The notes beneath the pieces are model-generated. The model made no database searches. It worked only from the letters and a program-made list of their open reading frames with translations, and was not told the DNA's origin. The translations under genes were made by a program, and so were the position numbers. Of a stretch of DNA of 64,000 bases, positions 47,101 to 59,300 are shown one piece after another (position 1 is the stretch's first letter; every line of letters begins with the position of its first letter). Location of the stretch: positions 142,380 through 206,379 of the forward strand of contig JAIXMO010000050.1 of assembly GCA_025677825.1 (NCBI GenBank), given 5' to 3'. This DNA is from Helicostylum pulchrum (lineage: Eukaryota > Mucoromycota > Mucoromycetes > Mucorales > Mucoraceae).

Positions 47101-50090
47101 ACAAGAATTACAAATATACGATCTTCTATTGCTGTTACTGTTAAGATTGGACCGGAACATATGCAAGTAATTACGGTAAGTTGTTTGGGTAAAAAAAAAT
47201 GGTGTGATAAAATTCTAATTGATTCGTGTAAACTTTCAGATGAAAAAACAAGAAATTTTGTACAACCTAAACTCTATTTTAAGAGATGTGTATCATATTG
47301 CTGACCTTGACGATATGACTGCTCTTCCATCTTCCAAGCCTGAAAATGGTGGTGAAATATCCATTAAATATGACAGAGGAAAATCTACCATGGTACTTTC
47401 TTCAACAAAGAGAGATATTGTATTAGCTGTAAGTACAACAAGTTTTTTTTTTGTTCATTAGCCACTGTACTACAATGCTGAGATATAAAAAAAAAGAACA
47501 TTGGTTGTTAACTTTTTTTTCAAAGCATCTTCGCCATAACAAACAGCGCTACGAGACTTCTAAACCAACTACGATCAATGAGCGCGCAATACGGCCCAAC
47601 GATGTTCCAGGAAGGTTACTCAATATGGCGTTACTCAATGTGGGCAGTGAAGACCCTGCACTTCGACTAGCTGCATATAATTTATTATACTCGCTTGGTT
47701 TATCCTTCAGGTTTGATATTGGTAACCAACTACTTAACGCTAAAGGTAAATATATTATATAAATAGATATTTTTGTTTCTGTACCAATATATCCATACTT
47801 ACCAAAATGTAAATTTAAAACTTAGATTTGTGCATCCCTTCCAATAGCTCCGATTTTATTGTCAGTATCAGTGAGAGTCTTGCGCAATCCGAGATTCACC
47901 TAACTCTGGAGTTCTTGAATGAAGCGTTTATTGGCTTCTTAAAGTCAAGTGAACCAATGCGTCAATTATGTTTAGATTATATGGTACCTTGGTTAAAGAA
48001 CTTGGCTGTATTCGTTCGACATTCACCTGATGACCACAAAAAGAATTTATCAAAGACCAAGGATGTCATTCGATTATTGATTGACTTGACGGTGCGAAGA
48101 GTTGAGGTTGGTATTCGTTGTTTAACTGGTTAATTAATTACTCTTACTAAGCTTTTATTACTCATAGTTGTATAAACACATTCAAGCTAGAGTATGGAAA
48201 ACTATTGCAGAAATTGATGATATCATTAATTTAGTAATTGATTGTTTCGTACAATATTCTGTTGAAAACGGAGTTGGCTCAGTTCAGGCAGAAATTATTG
48301 CGGATACCCTCGTGACCATGTCTAGTGTTTCTATCCGCGGAAAGGTGATTAGTCGAATGAGAAGAGTTATTGAAAGAACTTCAATCCAACCTTGTAGACA
48401 TTTGATAGAACACCCGTCTTGGAATGAAATTGCGGTTATGCTGCGTTTTATACTTATGCTTTCATTCAATAACACTGGTCCTGTGATGCCCTATATACCC
48501 GAGATATTCCACATTGTCTCTATACTGGTTGTTACTGGTCCAACTCTTATTAGATCGTCGGTCCATGAACTGGTCGTAAATACCATTCACACGTTATGTA
48601 CAATGGGAATTCCGTTAGTTGATGAAAATATCAAGAAACTTCACTTTGTTTTAAACGATGTCTGTGATAGTAAAAACCGCGTCTCTTTCGGGTTAACAAA
48701 GCAACACGCAAATGCATTTACCATCACTAAAGAAACCACAACGGATTTCGCTGAATCAATCGATCTATCCTCGCTTCAGAATATTATTCGTCTCTTATTG
48801 GATGCACTAAACTTTGGAGCACCGACTGTTGATATTGCCAATATGTGGAGAGCAAGATGGATGGGACTGGTTACAAGTACAGCCTTTTATTTCAATCCTG
48901 CTATCCAGCCAAGGTCTTTTGTTACACTTGGATGTCTAGCTCAAGATGAAGTAGATGATGACCTTATTTATCAAATATTGGTAGCGCTTAAGGGCGCCTT
49001 AGCTATATTTAATGAAACCGATTCAAGCTTGATCATTAGTATTATGATGTGTCTTAGCAACATTATTGATAACTTACCCTCTGACTCAAGATATTTATTA
49101 CACTTGTTTTGGTTGGCTATCGCTCTAGTACAAGTAGGTCACCCCGACACGTTCCCGGCTGCTGTTCGTTTCCTTCAATCTGTACTTCGCGCTCTTGATT
49201 CTCGTAAATTATTTACACATCGTTCAATAGAGGCGGTATTATTAGGAGCCAGAATTGATTTGGGAGATATATCGCACGAGTTGGATGAAGCATGTGGTGT
49301 AAACTTTGATAATTACTTTTCTTTTGCAGTTGCAGTTATCTTGTTGAGAGGATTGAAACAATGCGATACCAAAGATATAGTTTTCCAATGTCTTACGGTA
49401 TTTTTAGAAATTGATTGTAAACGATCCGTTGAGCAAGGTATTATCGAAGCTAGAACTTTGGGATACCTTGCTGGTCTTTTACCGTTTGCTGCAAAGGATG
49501 ATACTTTAAGAGAATTATTGCGCTTGGCAGGTATAAGCGATGTTAATTTAGATGGTATCGACTTTGGGTCATCACATGCGGGATTATTCGATATTCTAGA
49601 AATCCCAGATAACAGTACTGCATTATTACTTATTTCGTTACTTGTTACTTTATTAAATGCTTCTGAAAATGAATCGGAGCGCTTGTTTTTGTATAGCTTA
49701 TTAGCCGATGCCGCTATTTCGGTTCCTGAAGTATTCTCTCTTGTGTAAGTTATAGTTTATAATAAGAAAAAACGAACAATTAATCTTACATTTTTTGCTA
49801 TTCTTTTTTTTAGGTACGAATCTTTACTTCCCAAAATGAATCAAATGGTTGTAAACAGTCAAAATCAAGATGTAATTGAAGCAGTCAAGAACATTTTAAT
49901 GACAGCTTGTTCTGAACCTGCTTTTAATTCTGTGGGACAAGCAACAATTAAACGTACGCAGAAATGGGGATTAGAGAATTTGAAGTTTTCATCTTTAGGC
50001 GACCCCACATTCGGAGCTATTAAAACTAACGTGGCCAGAAATGCAAAATTAGCAAGTAAATTATTAGGAAACATTACCGATCAACGTTGA
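41116..50090 (+). CDS. Neurofibromin / IRA-type Ras GTPase-activating protein
   Basis: Very large gene, roughly 2,600 residues, with about fifteen short introns and no frame breaks. It down-regulates Ras and, in fungi, thereby the cAMP/PKA pathway. The N-terminal half (exons from 41116, main blocks 41556-43350, 43423-44600 and 44700-45213) is helical and moderately conserved. The central RasGAP domain spans about 45240-46110. Its arginine finger is the AGA codon at 45518-45520 in TLFRGTTMATR, and its hallmark is FLRLFGPAILTP. A Sec14-like lipid-binding module follows (RRNGYRDLSVISAQNLFYLG..., about 46380-47000), then a PH-like segment (about 47060-47430). The long HEAT-like C-terminal region (47530-50090) resembles neurofibromin through ARVWKTIAEIDDIINLVIDCF and KWGLENLKFSSLGDPTFG. 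The Sec14-PH pair after RasGAP distinguishes it from other RasGAPs. Confidence 0.92.
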
Positions 50091-50869
50091 GATCGCAAAA
50101 AAATTGATCGGATGAATGAGAATGTTTTTTTTTTACTTGACTTTGGCCGTTCGACTCTCTCTTTTCATAACACACACTTCCAATAAATAAATAGTTACGT
50201 TTACACAGCTCTTTTTTTTTTGAACACAAATTATTTTATCATCGTTGTACTACTAACAATCTCTTCTATCACATTTAAATACTCTACACACCCGGCCATG
50301 CTCGTCTCATAAAAAACCAAAAACCAAAAGTCTGCATACGGTTAGCATACGGGGGGCGTTAATGTTTTTCGGGGCGTGGATTTTGAAGGGGGGGGGGGAG
50401 TGCGGGAAGATTTCATAAAAATAGGTTTCAATAATGCAAAAAATAATAAATTTAGTACAGGGATGATTCAGGCAGTTTCGCTGAAGGTTCTTTAGCGATC
50501 AACCGTTGAAACTATCAGTGAAACGCGTTACTTCATAGTGGACATCAAAAGTATGTCTATAAGTGAGAGATAATTAGTTATACGGCGTAGTATCGTAGCT
50601 AGAATTGTATATGTTACCATGTAAGAAACTCTTGGCACACTTTTGACTGTTAGAGTACTTTTAGTATGTACACTATGACAAGGAAAGGAATAATTAGCAA
50701 TAGGAACAAGAATAAATCATACGGATAACATGTTAGATTAGTTACCTCGTATAATAATTTACGGATGATGTCTAAACTAATGAAGGCGATAATGAAAATA
50801 AACATGAACTGGCAACGTTATTATTTAGTCAAGTATTCGATTTCGAACGCCTAAGGCTTGACCTTAATT
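50091..50869. other. Intergenic with G-runs, no gene seen
   Basis: 3' flank of the neurofibromin gene. A G-rich patch at 50350-50402 includes a run of about 10-12 G and two GCATACGG repeats (about 50334-50352). Beyond 50450 the sequence may already be decayed element DNA. Confidence 0.5.
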
Positions 50870-52031
50870 AGTAAGTATAACTACAACACCAGTTTCACAA
50901 AGCTTTACGCTAAATTTTTATTGCTTTATAGTAACGGAAAACAGATGTTCATTAATATAGTACAAACCGATGGCTATGGTATTTATTTTATTTTAGCAGG
51001 TCCAAAAAATCCAGGCGCCAATCTCCCTGATTTGAATCTTAATGATTTTACACCACGTGAATTGAATGAGAATTTTTGTTTATGGGATGCTGATCCCGAT
51101 CAAACTAACATTTTTACTGCCTCTAATGGACACGGAAATGACTCTCATCAGGTTCGAAAATACTCAACTGCTGAATACTACACCCGCGCAGGCTTTAAAA
51201 AATCAAACAAAACAATTCTAAACTTGAAAAATGGTGATGAACAACTTTCGGAGGCGGAAAGGAACAGTTACTTTCAAGACAGCCAATATGGAAGTCTTTC
51301 TTTTATACATCCATTCTGATTTAAATAATATCGATGTTCAGGTGAGATTCTATGATGATCGCTTTACTTCTCTAAGGTTTCTCAATTACATAGGCAGACA
51401 ACGCGCTGACGCCGAGATGGTGAATATTTTTGTCACTGGTGGAAAAAAGTATTTAAAACGGGAATTTAAGCAAACTGGTAGGGATCCTAAGAGAGGAAAC
51501 AAGAAAGAAAGAAAGAAGAAAAGAAGTCCGGAAGAAAGAAAAACAGCAAAGCAAAAAGGAAAAGGAAAGGCTAAGAAGAGAAAAGGAATAAAAAGCTAAA
51601 ACCATTTGAGCAAGACTATCGGATCCCTCTAGTTGCTCTTGGAGACGCCGTATTTCCTTCTTCGATGAAAGATACCATTCCTGGATTAGCAAGACGTCTC
51701 GTAAAGAAGTTAAAGATTGCCGAGCGTGAAGGACTACTAGTAACTGTTCCTGTTACAGAATACATGACCTCCAATGTAACCGACTACGCTTTAAATATAT
51801 ACTTTCATAAACTAATAATAACTATAAAAAATAGACCTGTTCCAACTGCTCCAGAAAGGATACTAAAAATGTTGAAATTGATGGTGTTATTTCGTTCAGT
51901 GTGTGTTACTCTGCCCAAATCAGATATGTAATACACTATGGCAGAGAGACATAAATGCATCAAGAAACATGCATAATATATCGTATAATGTAATTGCTAC
52001 CGGGAAGGTCCCTGTCATCTTTCGAAGATAA
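50870..52031 (+). pseudogene. Fanzor-type nuclease homologue, copy B (decayed)
   Basis: Second Fanzor relic, C-terminal part only. Recognisable order: a region starting GPKNPGANLPDLN (about 51000); RuvC-I as LWDADPDQTNIFTASNG (about 51080-51130); HQVRKYSTAEYY; then, after a frameshift near 51300, NYIGRQRADAEMV and a highly basic linker GGKKYLKREF...KKERKKK (about 51440-51598) ending in a TAA. After it come the segments IPLVALGDAVFPSSMKDTIPG and VPVTEYMTSNV (RuvC-II/ribbon start, Cys pair lost). After another shift the segment CPNQICNTLWQRDINASRN follows (second Cys pair and RuvC-III, about 51900-51965), with a stop at 52029-52031. Acidic residues D, E and D survive. The N-terminal third is not recognisable. 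Confidence 0.72.
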
Positions 52032-52456
52032 ACAAAAAATCATTTCCTAGTATTAAAAACTAGTAGAAGTTTACATTGTAAGTTTATATTTAAGAATTTT
52101 GATTTCAAGAAAAAAAAACTGACTTGCCTTTTTTGTAACAATAATGACCAGGTGTGTAATTGTGTACGCGCGCACCGTTTTTTTTTTTTTTTTTGAAGCT
52201 TTTCTGTTAAGGACACTTTTATCAGATAACTTTTTTCTCTATACTATTCCACTCTATTCTAATTATCACGGCATTTCTCTCTTTATACATGTCGTTTTTT
52301 TTTAAAATAATAATAATAATAATTGAAACAGTGTTATGTTTTATTGTTAAGATAGTGTTATATTTTATAATTGAAAAAAAAGATAGTATATAAAGAGAAA
52401 ATTAAAAGGAAAGCAGTAAAATAATAAAGAATAGAAGATAATGAACATCCCTACAT
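52032..52456. other. AT-rich spacer, no gene seen
   Basis: Contains a T16 run near 52179-52194, an (ATA/TAA)n patch at 52305-52322 and GA-rich sequence. No frame is supported. Confidence 0.55.
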
Positions 52457-53275
52457 TTAGTTTTCTGTTTGGGAGCAGTAGGAAGTAGAAAAATCGACAG
52501 GACAAACGTCTCTGTGCTGATCAATTATAACTTTGTGCATTGGGTTGATTATTGGCCAGTGCTCGAAATTAACGGCTTTTTAGTTTTAGGATTAATCCTA
52601 CTTTCGGCCAGGTAAGATTGATTTTCAGTTAAAAAAATTATAATCGGATCGAACATTGTTGAAGTACCCAAATTGAAGAGGGACAAATGTTTCCCTATCG
52701 TTGTTGTAAATGGTATTGCCGTTAGAATCACGCTCCTTCACTCCGTTAAAAACTCGGAGGCTGGCGTGAAGAAACACCAATGGACGATCTAAGGTATCAG
52801 CAGCAATCTCGGGGCATCCATAGGCATCAAACCACTTTGAACGATCCATGCATGATGCCTGGGAGCTTTCCAAGCGTGCCACAAAGCGATTCATATCTAA
52901 CATATGTTTCTTCATACATTTGTCGGTGGGATCTAAGTGTGTTTAGCATCATAAGCTTTACTTGCTTCCAAGCATCTTCATGACCAAAAACTGCAAGGCT
53001 AACTGCCCTAAATCCGCAATTACATTCTCCATAAGGGTTAACTAATACAGCAATATGATCAGCATCAATTTCAGTCAACTGATTAAATAAACTGTTATTA
53101 TCTTGGCGAGTTTTAATAGGGGTGGGCTTATATCTATAGATAGATTATTGTTTTACGATAATGTAAATTTAGTGATTGAGAATTAATAAGTACTTACTTT
53201 TGACGAAAGAAATTCAACGTCGTTGCAGGAATAGGTTTTTTGAGGACACTAGTCTTGTCTTCTTTGGAGTACTAG
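52457..53275 (-). pseudogene. OTU-type cysteine protease domain fragment
   Basis: Minus-strand relic of an OTU deubiquitinase-like domain. After one intron (about 53190-53135) the sequence IDADHIAVLVNPYGECNCGFRAVSLAVFG contains the catalytic Cys in the N-C-G-F-R motif, normally D-G-N-C-G-F-R. Helices follow with WKQVKLMMLNTLRSHRQMY. A frameshift near 52840 leads to SKWFDAYGCPEIAADTLDRPLVFL. A stop near 52625 and another shift precede EHWPIINP (about 52540-52565), which supplies the conserved H-W of the active site. OTU domains of this kind occur in many mucoralean and transposon-associated proteins, so this may be part of a mobile element (inference). It lies between a Fanzor relic and a mariner-type transposase. 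Confidence 0.65.
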
Positions 53276-53361
53276 TACCTACAAATTGTACATTATCGTC
53301 TTTGCCTTCAGAACGTCAACGTAGATAAAAAACCTTTTTTTAATACTGGGTTTCTCACCTC

Positions 53362-53480
53362 ATTTTCCAAACATAAGCGTAATTTTTCCAAAACCCGTCA
53401 CTATTTTTCCAAAAGTGGCCACATTTTTTTCCAAAAATAAGCACTAAATTTTTCCAAAAGTTTTTTTAATTTTTCCAAAA
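53362..53480. repeat. Array of about six TTTTTCCAAAA motifs
   Basis: The motif TTTTTCCAAAA or a close variant occurs near 53363, 53382, 53403, 53424, 53448 and 53469, spaced about 20-24 bp. It ends 39 bp before the transposase ATG. The spacers differ in sequence. Repeated sites at an element end are typical of transposase-binding subterminal repeats (inference). Confidence 0.7.
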
Positions 53481-53518
53481 CCTGTTACTATTTCTACAAA
53501 AAATAAACTTAACTAACA

Positions 53519-54926
53519 ATGAACATTGACACACTAATGCACGAAATGTCCATCCAAGAGGAGGCTGAAGTAGCTACCGAAGAGGTCTATGTTAGCTCAT
53601 ATCAAAAGCAGAGTGAGCCTGCCGAAGAAGACGTCTGTACAGCAATGGAGTGTGATGAAGAACTAGCTGATGAATTAGGTTTAGATTTGAAAGAAGAGAA
53701 AGTAGAAGAAGTAGAAGAAGAAAATGAAGAAGAAGAAGAAGAGACGTTGGAAGAGGTAAATGCTCGTGTTAAAGAGTATTTTGATGCGCATTTGAATCAA
53801 CCAGAGCTGGAACTGGAAAGCGGCGGAAAAAAAACATACAGGAAGTATACTAATGAACAAATTGACTTATTTATTGACTTAATTTCTGCAGGGTTTGATG
53901 TCAAATCAGCCTGCTCGAGTACAGATATTTCTTTAAGGTCTGGGTACAAATACAGAAAAACTTTCAGAGAAGATCCTGAAAATGGACTTATTCGTAGGAA
54001 AAAGAGAGGGAGGTAGAAAAGGATCATTGTTTAAGTTACAACAGCGCCATGCTGAATGGATTATCAAGTACATTGATGAGTATACAACAGCAGTACTTGA
54101 ACAAATTAAATTGGATCTTTGTAAAGAATTTGAAACAGAGAATCTTACTATAAGTCGATCTGCACTTCACAGATTCATGCGAACTGTTTGTGCTCTTTCT
54201 ATGAAGAGGTTAGAAAAAATTCCTGCCAGAAGAGATCATATTGAAGTAATCGAACAAAGAAAAACAGAAGTAGAAAAATGGATAGCAGATGATAATATGG
54301 ACTTCCTAAAAAATTGTGTCTTCATAGACGAGGCTGGTTTTAATATCAACATCACTCGTAATAGAGGATGGTCGAAAAAAGGTACACCTGCCAAAGCAAT
54401 CGTCCCTTCTGCACGTAGCACATCGATTACGATTTTGGGTGCAATTTCAGTCGATGGCGTTATTGATATTTCACTTCGAAAGCCCACATCATCTGTTGGT
54501 AGTAAGAAGAGAAAAGTAAACGGAAAAGAGGTGAAGATCAATGACCGGGTAGGGACTAGATCTGAACACTTTCTCGCTTATTTGAATAATATGATGGATT
54601 GTTTAGATAGAAACGGGCTCCAAGGTTACTATCTGGTAATGGACAACGCTCCGATTAATAAGCCTGTTCCTATTAGAGAGGCTATTGAAGGCAGATGATA
54701 TAAATGTGTTTATTTACCAGCATACTCTCCTTTTTTGAATCCGATTGAAGAATTTTGGTCAAAAGTAAAAGCAGGTATCAAGAGAAACCCTCTTGATTCT
54801 GGTAATTTATTGACGCCTAGAATAATGGAATCTGTTTCGAAGGTTACTTTGAGCGATTGTAAAGGTTGGATAAGACATTCTATCTCTTTCTTTCCTCGTT
54901 GTATCGCAAAAGAAAATATGCTTTAA
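53519..54926 (+). pseudogene. Tc1/mariner (IS630-type) DDE transposase with one frameshift and one stop
   Basis: A cut-and-paste transposase. Residues 1-105 are very acidic (runs of Glu). A helix-turn-helix region starts at YTNEQIDLFIDLISAGFDVKSAC and ends in the basic RRKKRGR. At about 53982-54016 the reading frame must move by +1 into GRKGSLFKLQQRHAEW, the second DNA-binding helix. The catalytic domain has FIDEAGFN (first Asp), VMDNAPI (second Asp) and YLPAYSPFLNPIEEFW (third acidic residue). An in-frame TGA at 54696-54698 interrupts EGR/YKCVYLP, where Gly is usual. All three catalytic residues survive, so decay is recent. The two lesions would each abolish the product unless bypassed by frameshifting or readthrough, for which there is no evidence. 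Confidence 0.85.
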
Positions 54927-56377
54927 TTTATTCTTGTAAAAAAATAAAAGTCCATGTTCAAACACACTAATAAAAAGGCTTCATATTAGTATGAATGTAT
55001 ATACAGCTACAACTTATATTACGTACCAATTTATCGGTTATTGGGCACTGGACACTGGGGAAACAGTTGCAATGATCAAATTCTCATGATATATTGCTCT
55101 AAGCGAGTAATATGATTAATTTGTTATAAATGTAACGGAAACCATGTACTAGGATTAAGGGGCCATATCGGAATAAGAGTAGACGGCATTCTTGCGTAAA
55201 TAGATAAATGAGCTGTGTTCGTACTAAACCTTGGCATCAATAAAAACCTCTTGACACCATTAAAAAACCTTTCAAGAGGAAAAAAATTAACGGGTACAAG
55301 AGGAAAAGATAACCAAAGAGTAGCATTAGCTTGAAAATATAGAGGCAGCAGTTGTTACCAAAGGCCATAAAAGATTACTAACTAGCAAGAATTTTAGCAG
55401 GACTTCAATAAAGGTAAGTAACCTATTGTAGGATTGATTTATTATGAATAAGGATAGATACTTTACCAAGAGGATATGTAGATTTATAACACCTAAGTAG
55501 GTATTCGCTTTTCTTTTCAGCAACCATCTTGATTATCAGAACAGTGTATTTCTATAAAATAAGTAAAACTGAGTACCGTATATGAAAACTATTCTTTTCA
55601 CTTATGAAACTTATATTTCCCTCTTTTTTCTCGGATAATGCAGATAAAAAAAAATAAAGAAAGAAAGAAAAAAGTTGGAAAAGAAATGGAAGGTATTTAT
55701 AAGAACAATGAAAGTTTGATTTATAGTTTGAGATGTCCTGATATACGAGTTTTTTCTTTTCTTATTTCAATCCTTTTATGAAAAAGTAGATTCAAAACAA
55801 TACGTTAAGCTACAAAAATGAGGATATGTTGACACCCTCCATTCTATTGAAATACTTAGTGTTTGAAAGTATACTTAAGTACCGTAAAAAAGATCGAGAG
55901 TAACAACATAACATGTGTATACTTTCACTATACTTGAGTTTCGTCCATTTTGATTGATGTAAGATGTCAATGAAACTTTATTCTAAACTCAAAAATAATA
56001 TTTATTAAAAAAAAGAGAAATCTCTCGACTTCTAAACCATGAAAAATAGAAATATTTAGCGCCTACTTTCACTATTTTCGAGTTTGGGTTGTTTGGATTG
56101 ACGTAAAAGACGAATAGTTGAGTAATAGCATTTTCAGTGATATATTCTTTTGGTTGAGCGCTAGAAGGAGTCTCTTCGCCCATTGCAGGTGTGAGTCCGC
56201 TGTTACTGATAAATATAGGTACATATTTCTTTGTTTATACAGGAGGGGCATAAACGTATGTGTATTTTCTTTGCCTTTATAAATCTCTTTCTTTACGCCA
56301 TCTGTCGACACTTTTTTACTTTACACTTTATTATAATCTATCTGCCATCTTAGATAAGTATTCCAATTCTGATTAAA
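54927..56377. other. Spacer with a diverged internal duplication
   Basis: No confident gene. Two stretches, about 55918-55970 and 56063-56112, are diverged copies of each other offset by about 144 bp (TACTTTCACTA...GAGTTT...TTGATTGATGTAA versus TTGGATTGACGTAA). On the minus strand the second lies in an open frame reading NPNNPNSKIVKV, from an ATG at 56183, and the first gives a similar peptide. This may be a fragment of an unknown repeat. The remainder is AT-rich. Confidence 0.4.
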
Positions 56378-59300
56378 ATGTCAAGTAAGTGAAAAGAAGC
56401 TCTGTATGTGTATTTTAAACTAGTATTCATATCCTTTTCTGCTCAGGAAAAAGAAAGAATACCGGACCCGGACCAGGACCTTCCACTCGTCGAAGAAAAG
56501 ATAATGATCCTCCCGTTGAGCCTCCTCAAGATCCAAATTTGCTTGAACTCCCTAATGAAATTGTTTACTTTACCCGCAAATGCAAAGTTAGTACACTTCT
56601 GAGTCCTCTATGTAATGGATATAGAGTAAGTATATAAATAGTACTATTGAGTATACATGCTGATAGTTTATTTTATTAGGACACGATGCGTATTATCGCC
56701 GAAGAATTTTCTATTCTTCGAAGAGATGCAGTTAATTTAACTCTCTTTATTGTTATACAATTCATGATAACCCAGCAAATTGAAATTAGGGAAAACTATA
56801 CTAGAAGAATAACGAATATTCAACGTGCTGCTTATCAATTAGTTCATGATCTTGATTTTGCTCGTCAATTACAATTGGATTTGGAAAATTTAAATCGAAA
56901 TGTAGAAGTCCAAAGAGTACAAGAAGAGATTAATCATAACAATGTGTTAAATAACGTGCAAAATCAGTTGGACGAACGTATTACTGGTATTCAACCAAAC
57001 GTACAGCTTATAAACACCAGCGTAGAAGAAATACAAGACTGTATCGCGTTAGAAAAACTTAATTACGAATTGCTCAATGACCTTCATTTTGCGTTCATTG
57101 AAGCTATTGCAACCATTGTGCCTTTGGTCACAGCTCTTCAACAGTTTACGGCCGAGGTGGTACAAATGATTACTGATATTAAAAACAATCTGGAAGGTAA
57201 TTTGCCCGATATCATGAACATGTTGCCCGAACAAGAAAGAACAATACTACAAACCGTAATAGAAGCAAGAGCCTTGCAAGTTCAGAGCATACAGACTCAG
57301 GCCTTGCTTCAAAGTCGTATGCAAAATCAGCGAAGATCAGGTATATCTAATGCGAAGCACTAGTCGAAACAGCAGCTTGCTACCCAAATTAGAGTATATC
57401 TTATGGCAGTTCAAAGTAGACTTCAAAGATTAGAAGAGTATGAGACACAAAATCAAAATTTTCTTGAACAAAATGAACACAGTCAACATTATTTTTTAAT
57501 TTACGGCACAATAACAAGAATTAACGCCATTACTAAGCCGCTACGGTCAAAATTTCCAGCAAGTAGAAATAATCGGACAGCAATTACACCTTATGACCAT
57601 GGCCGAACAAACTAACATTATGTTTCCGGATATAACTAACGTCACATTCTGGTCTCATGTTTATCGAAAAGTTGCTTTGGACCCAAATGATATGAATGCA
57701 ATAATCGTAAGCCTTTTTTTTTTTTGAAGATATCCTAATAGCTACCTTTTTTTCAGAATTTTCATCCGTCGATCACTAGAAACTTCAATGATTTTGTCTC
57801 TTTCAAGAAAGAGACCAGGTTTAGATGAATACTTATATCAAATTCCTCCCTTGGACTATACTCACCGTGCTATCTCTCATAACTATGGTAGTACAATTAT
57901 TAAGAGTAAGTTTATTATTATAGATTGTTTTTAGACTATATCTAACAAAACATGGTACATAGATACTATCATGCATCTTTTAAATATAAGATTGTGGGTT
58001 ATTCGTATTTTCAAAGGTTTTTTTTATTAACCAGCAACGGCCTGACATAAGACTAGCCTATCATGGGATTTAGGTATAACATTATATACATTATTATTTT
58101 TGGTTACAATAGTAATTATACTAACATATCTTTTTTTCTGCAGCAGATAGAGTCGCTACCAGCATTGTTAATCATACCACTTTACATAACTTTACTTTTC
58201 AAAATGAAGAAGAAAGTGCTGATGATTACCCTGGATTTGATGATATCTACACCCGTGTTTTTCGAGTATACAACGCCGAATTTGGAAACAGTAACTACGA
58301 AGCAGTTGTAAATGACTACTCTAATGCTACCAACCACCCTTTGAAATACTTAAGAGCAAGCTACCGCCTATTGAAAATAAAACTTTGGAATCTTTTACCT
58401 GATCCAGGTCACTCCATTGTATTTGCACCTTTGAGCGGCGTTGAGGCTATGTATGGAATTTTTAGAAGAGCTTCTCTTGGAAGACTCCCGGTCCCTGATT
58501 TTTTACTTGGATATCGAAATGAACTTATTACTATTACCGAATTTAAAGATTTATATTCCGCGCCCAATGACAAAAGGAGAATTTGGGAATTAATCTTCAT
58601 CCTGGATAATCTTCAACATGGACTAGGTAACTTTGATGCTCCAAGTAAGTACTAGGATATGGTATGAAAACGGACGGGCATATGATATCCATTCTTTTCG
58701 AAAAAGATTCTCGTCTTTTTGTCCCCTTTTCTACCAGAGACGTAAAAATGCAAAAGCGAAATATTACTCTTCAAAACTGGCAGAAAGAGATGTATCCGCT
58801 ATATAAAAGCCCAACAGGAATCACCAAAAACGATAGAATTATTGGAATAGATCCCGGTAAGTTTCTCGAAAATATCGGTTTTACATTTATGCATGTATGT
58901 TTATATTATTTGATATAGGTGTTAGGGATTTGATTTGTGGTGTTGATTGCCAAGATTTGGCGCTTACAAACAAATATACTACCCGTCAACATTCTTTCAG
59001 TTACAGTAACGCCACATATAAGTAAGCATATAATAAGCCTAAAATTTATGTAATTGAAATCGGACATTAATTTTTTTCTTCTGACAGGCTCCGTTCTGGA
59101 ATGGACTGGATTAAACAAAAAGAGCTGGTCAGTAGAGCTGTGGAAGGTATAGAATTGGTTTATGACAGATTGAAAACACGAAAAGTATGTAGCAACGGAG
59201 GTATTATGAACTTCTTAAATTCAGCCGCCGCGGAACAGAAAAGGTACAAGTGAAAGATCTTCTTTTTACACAGCATTTATCCTAATATTCATTGTTTTGA

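Noticed and set aside
50380..50402. G-rich run as a G-quadruplex or telomere-like repeat
   Set aside because: It is a single long G run with no repeated telomeric unit. A quadruplex is possible but nothing else supports a function.
55326..55523. Minus-strand 65-codon frame
   Set aside because: AT-rich, without motif or conserved context; it is most likely random.
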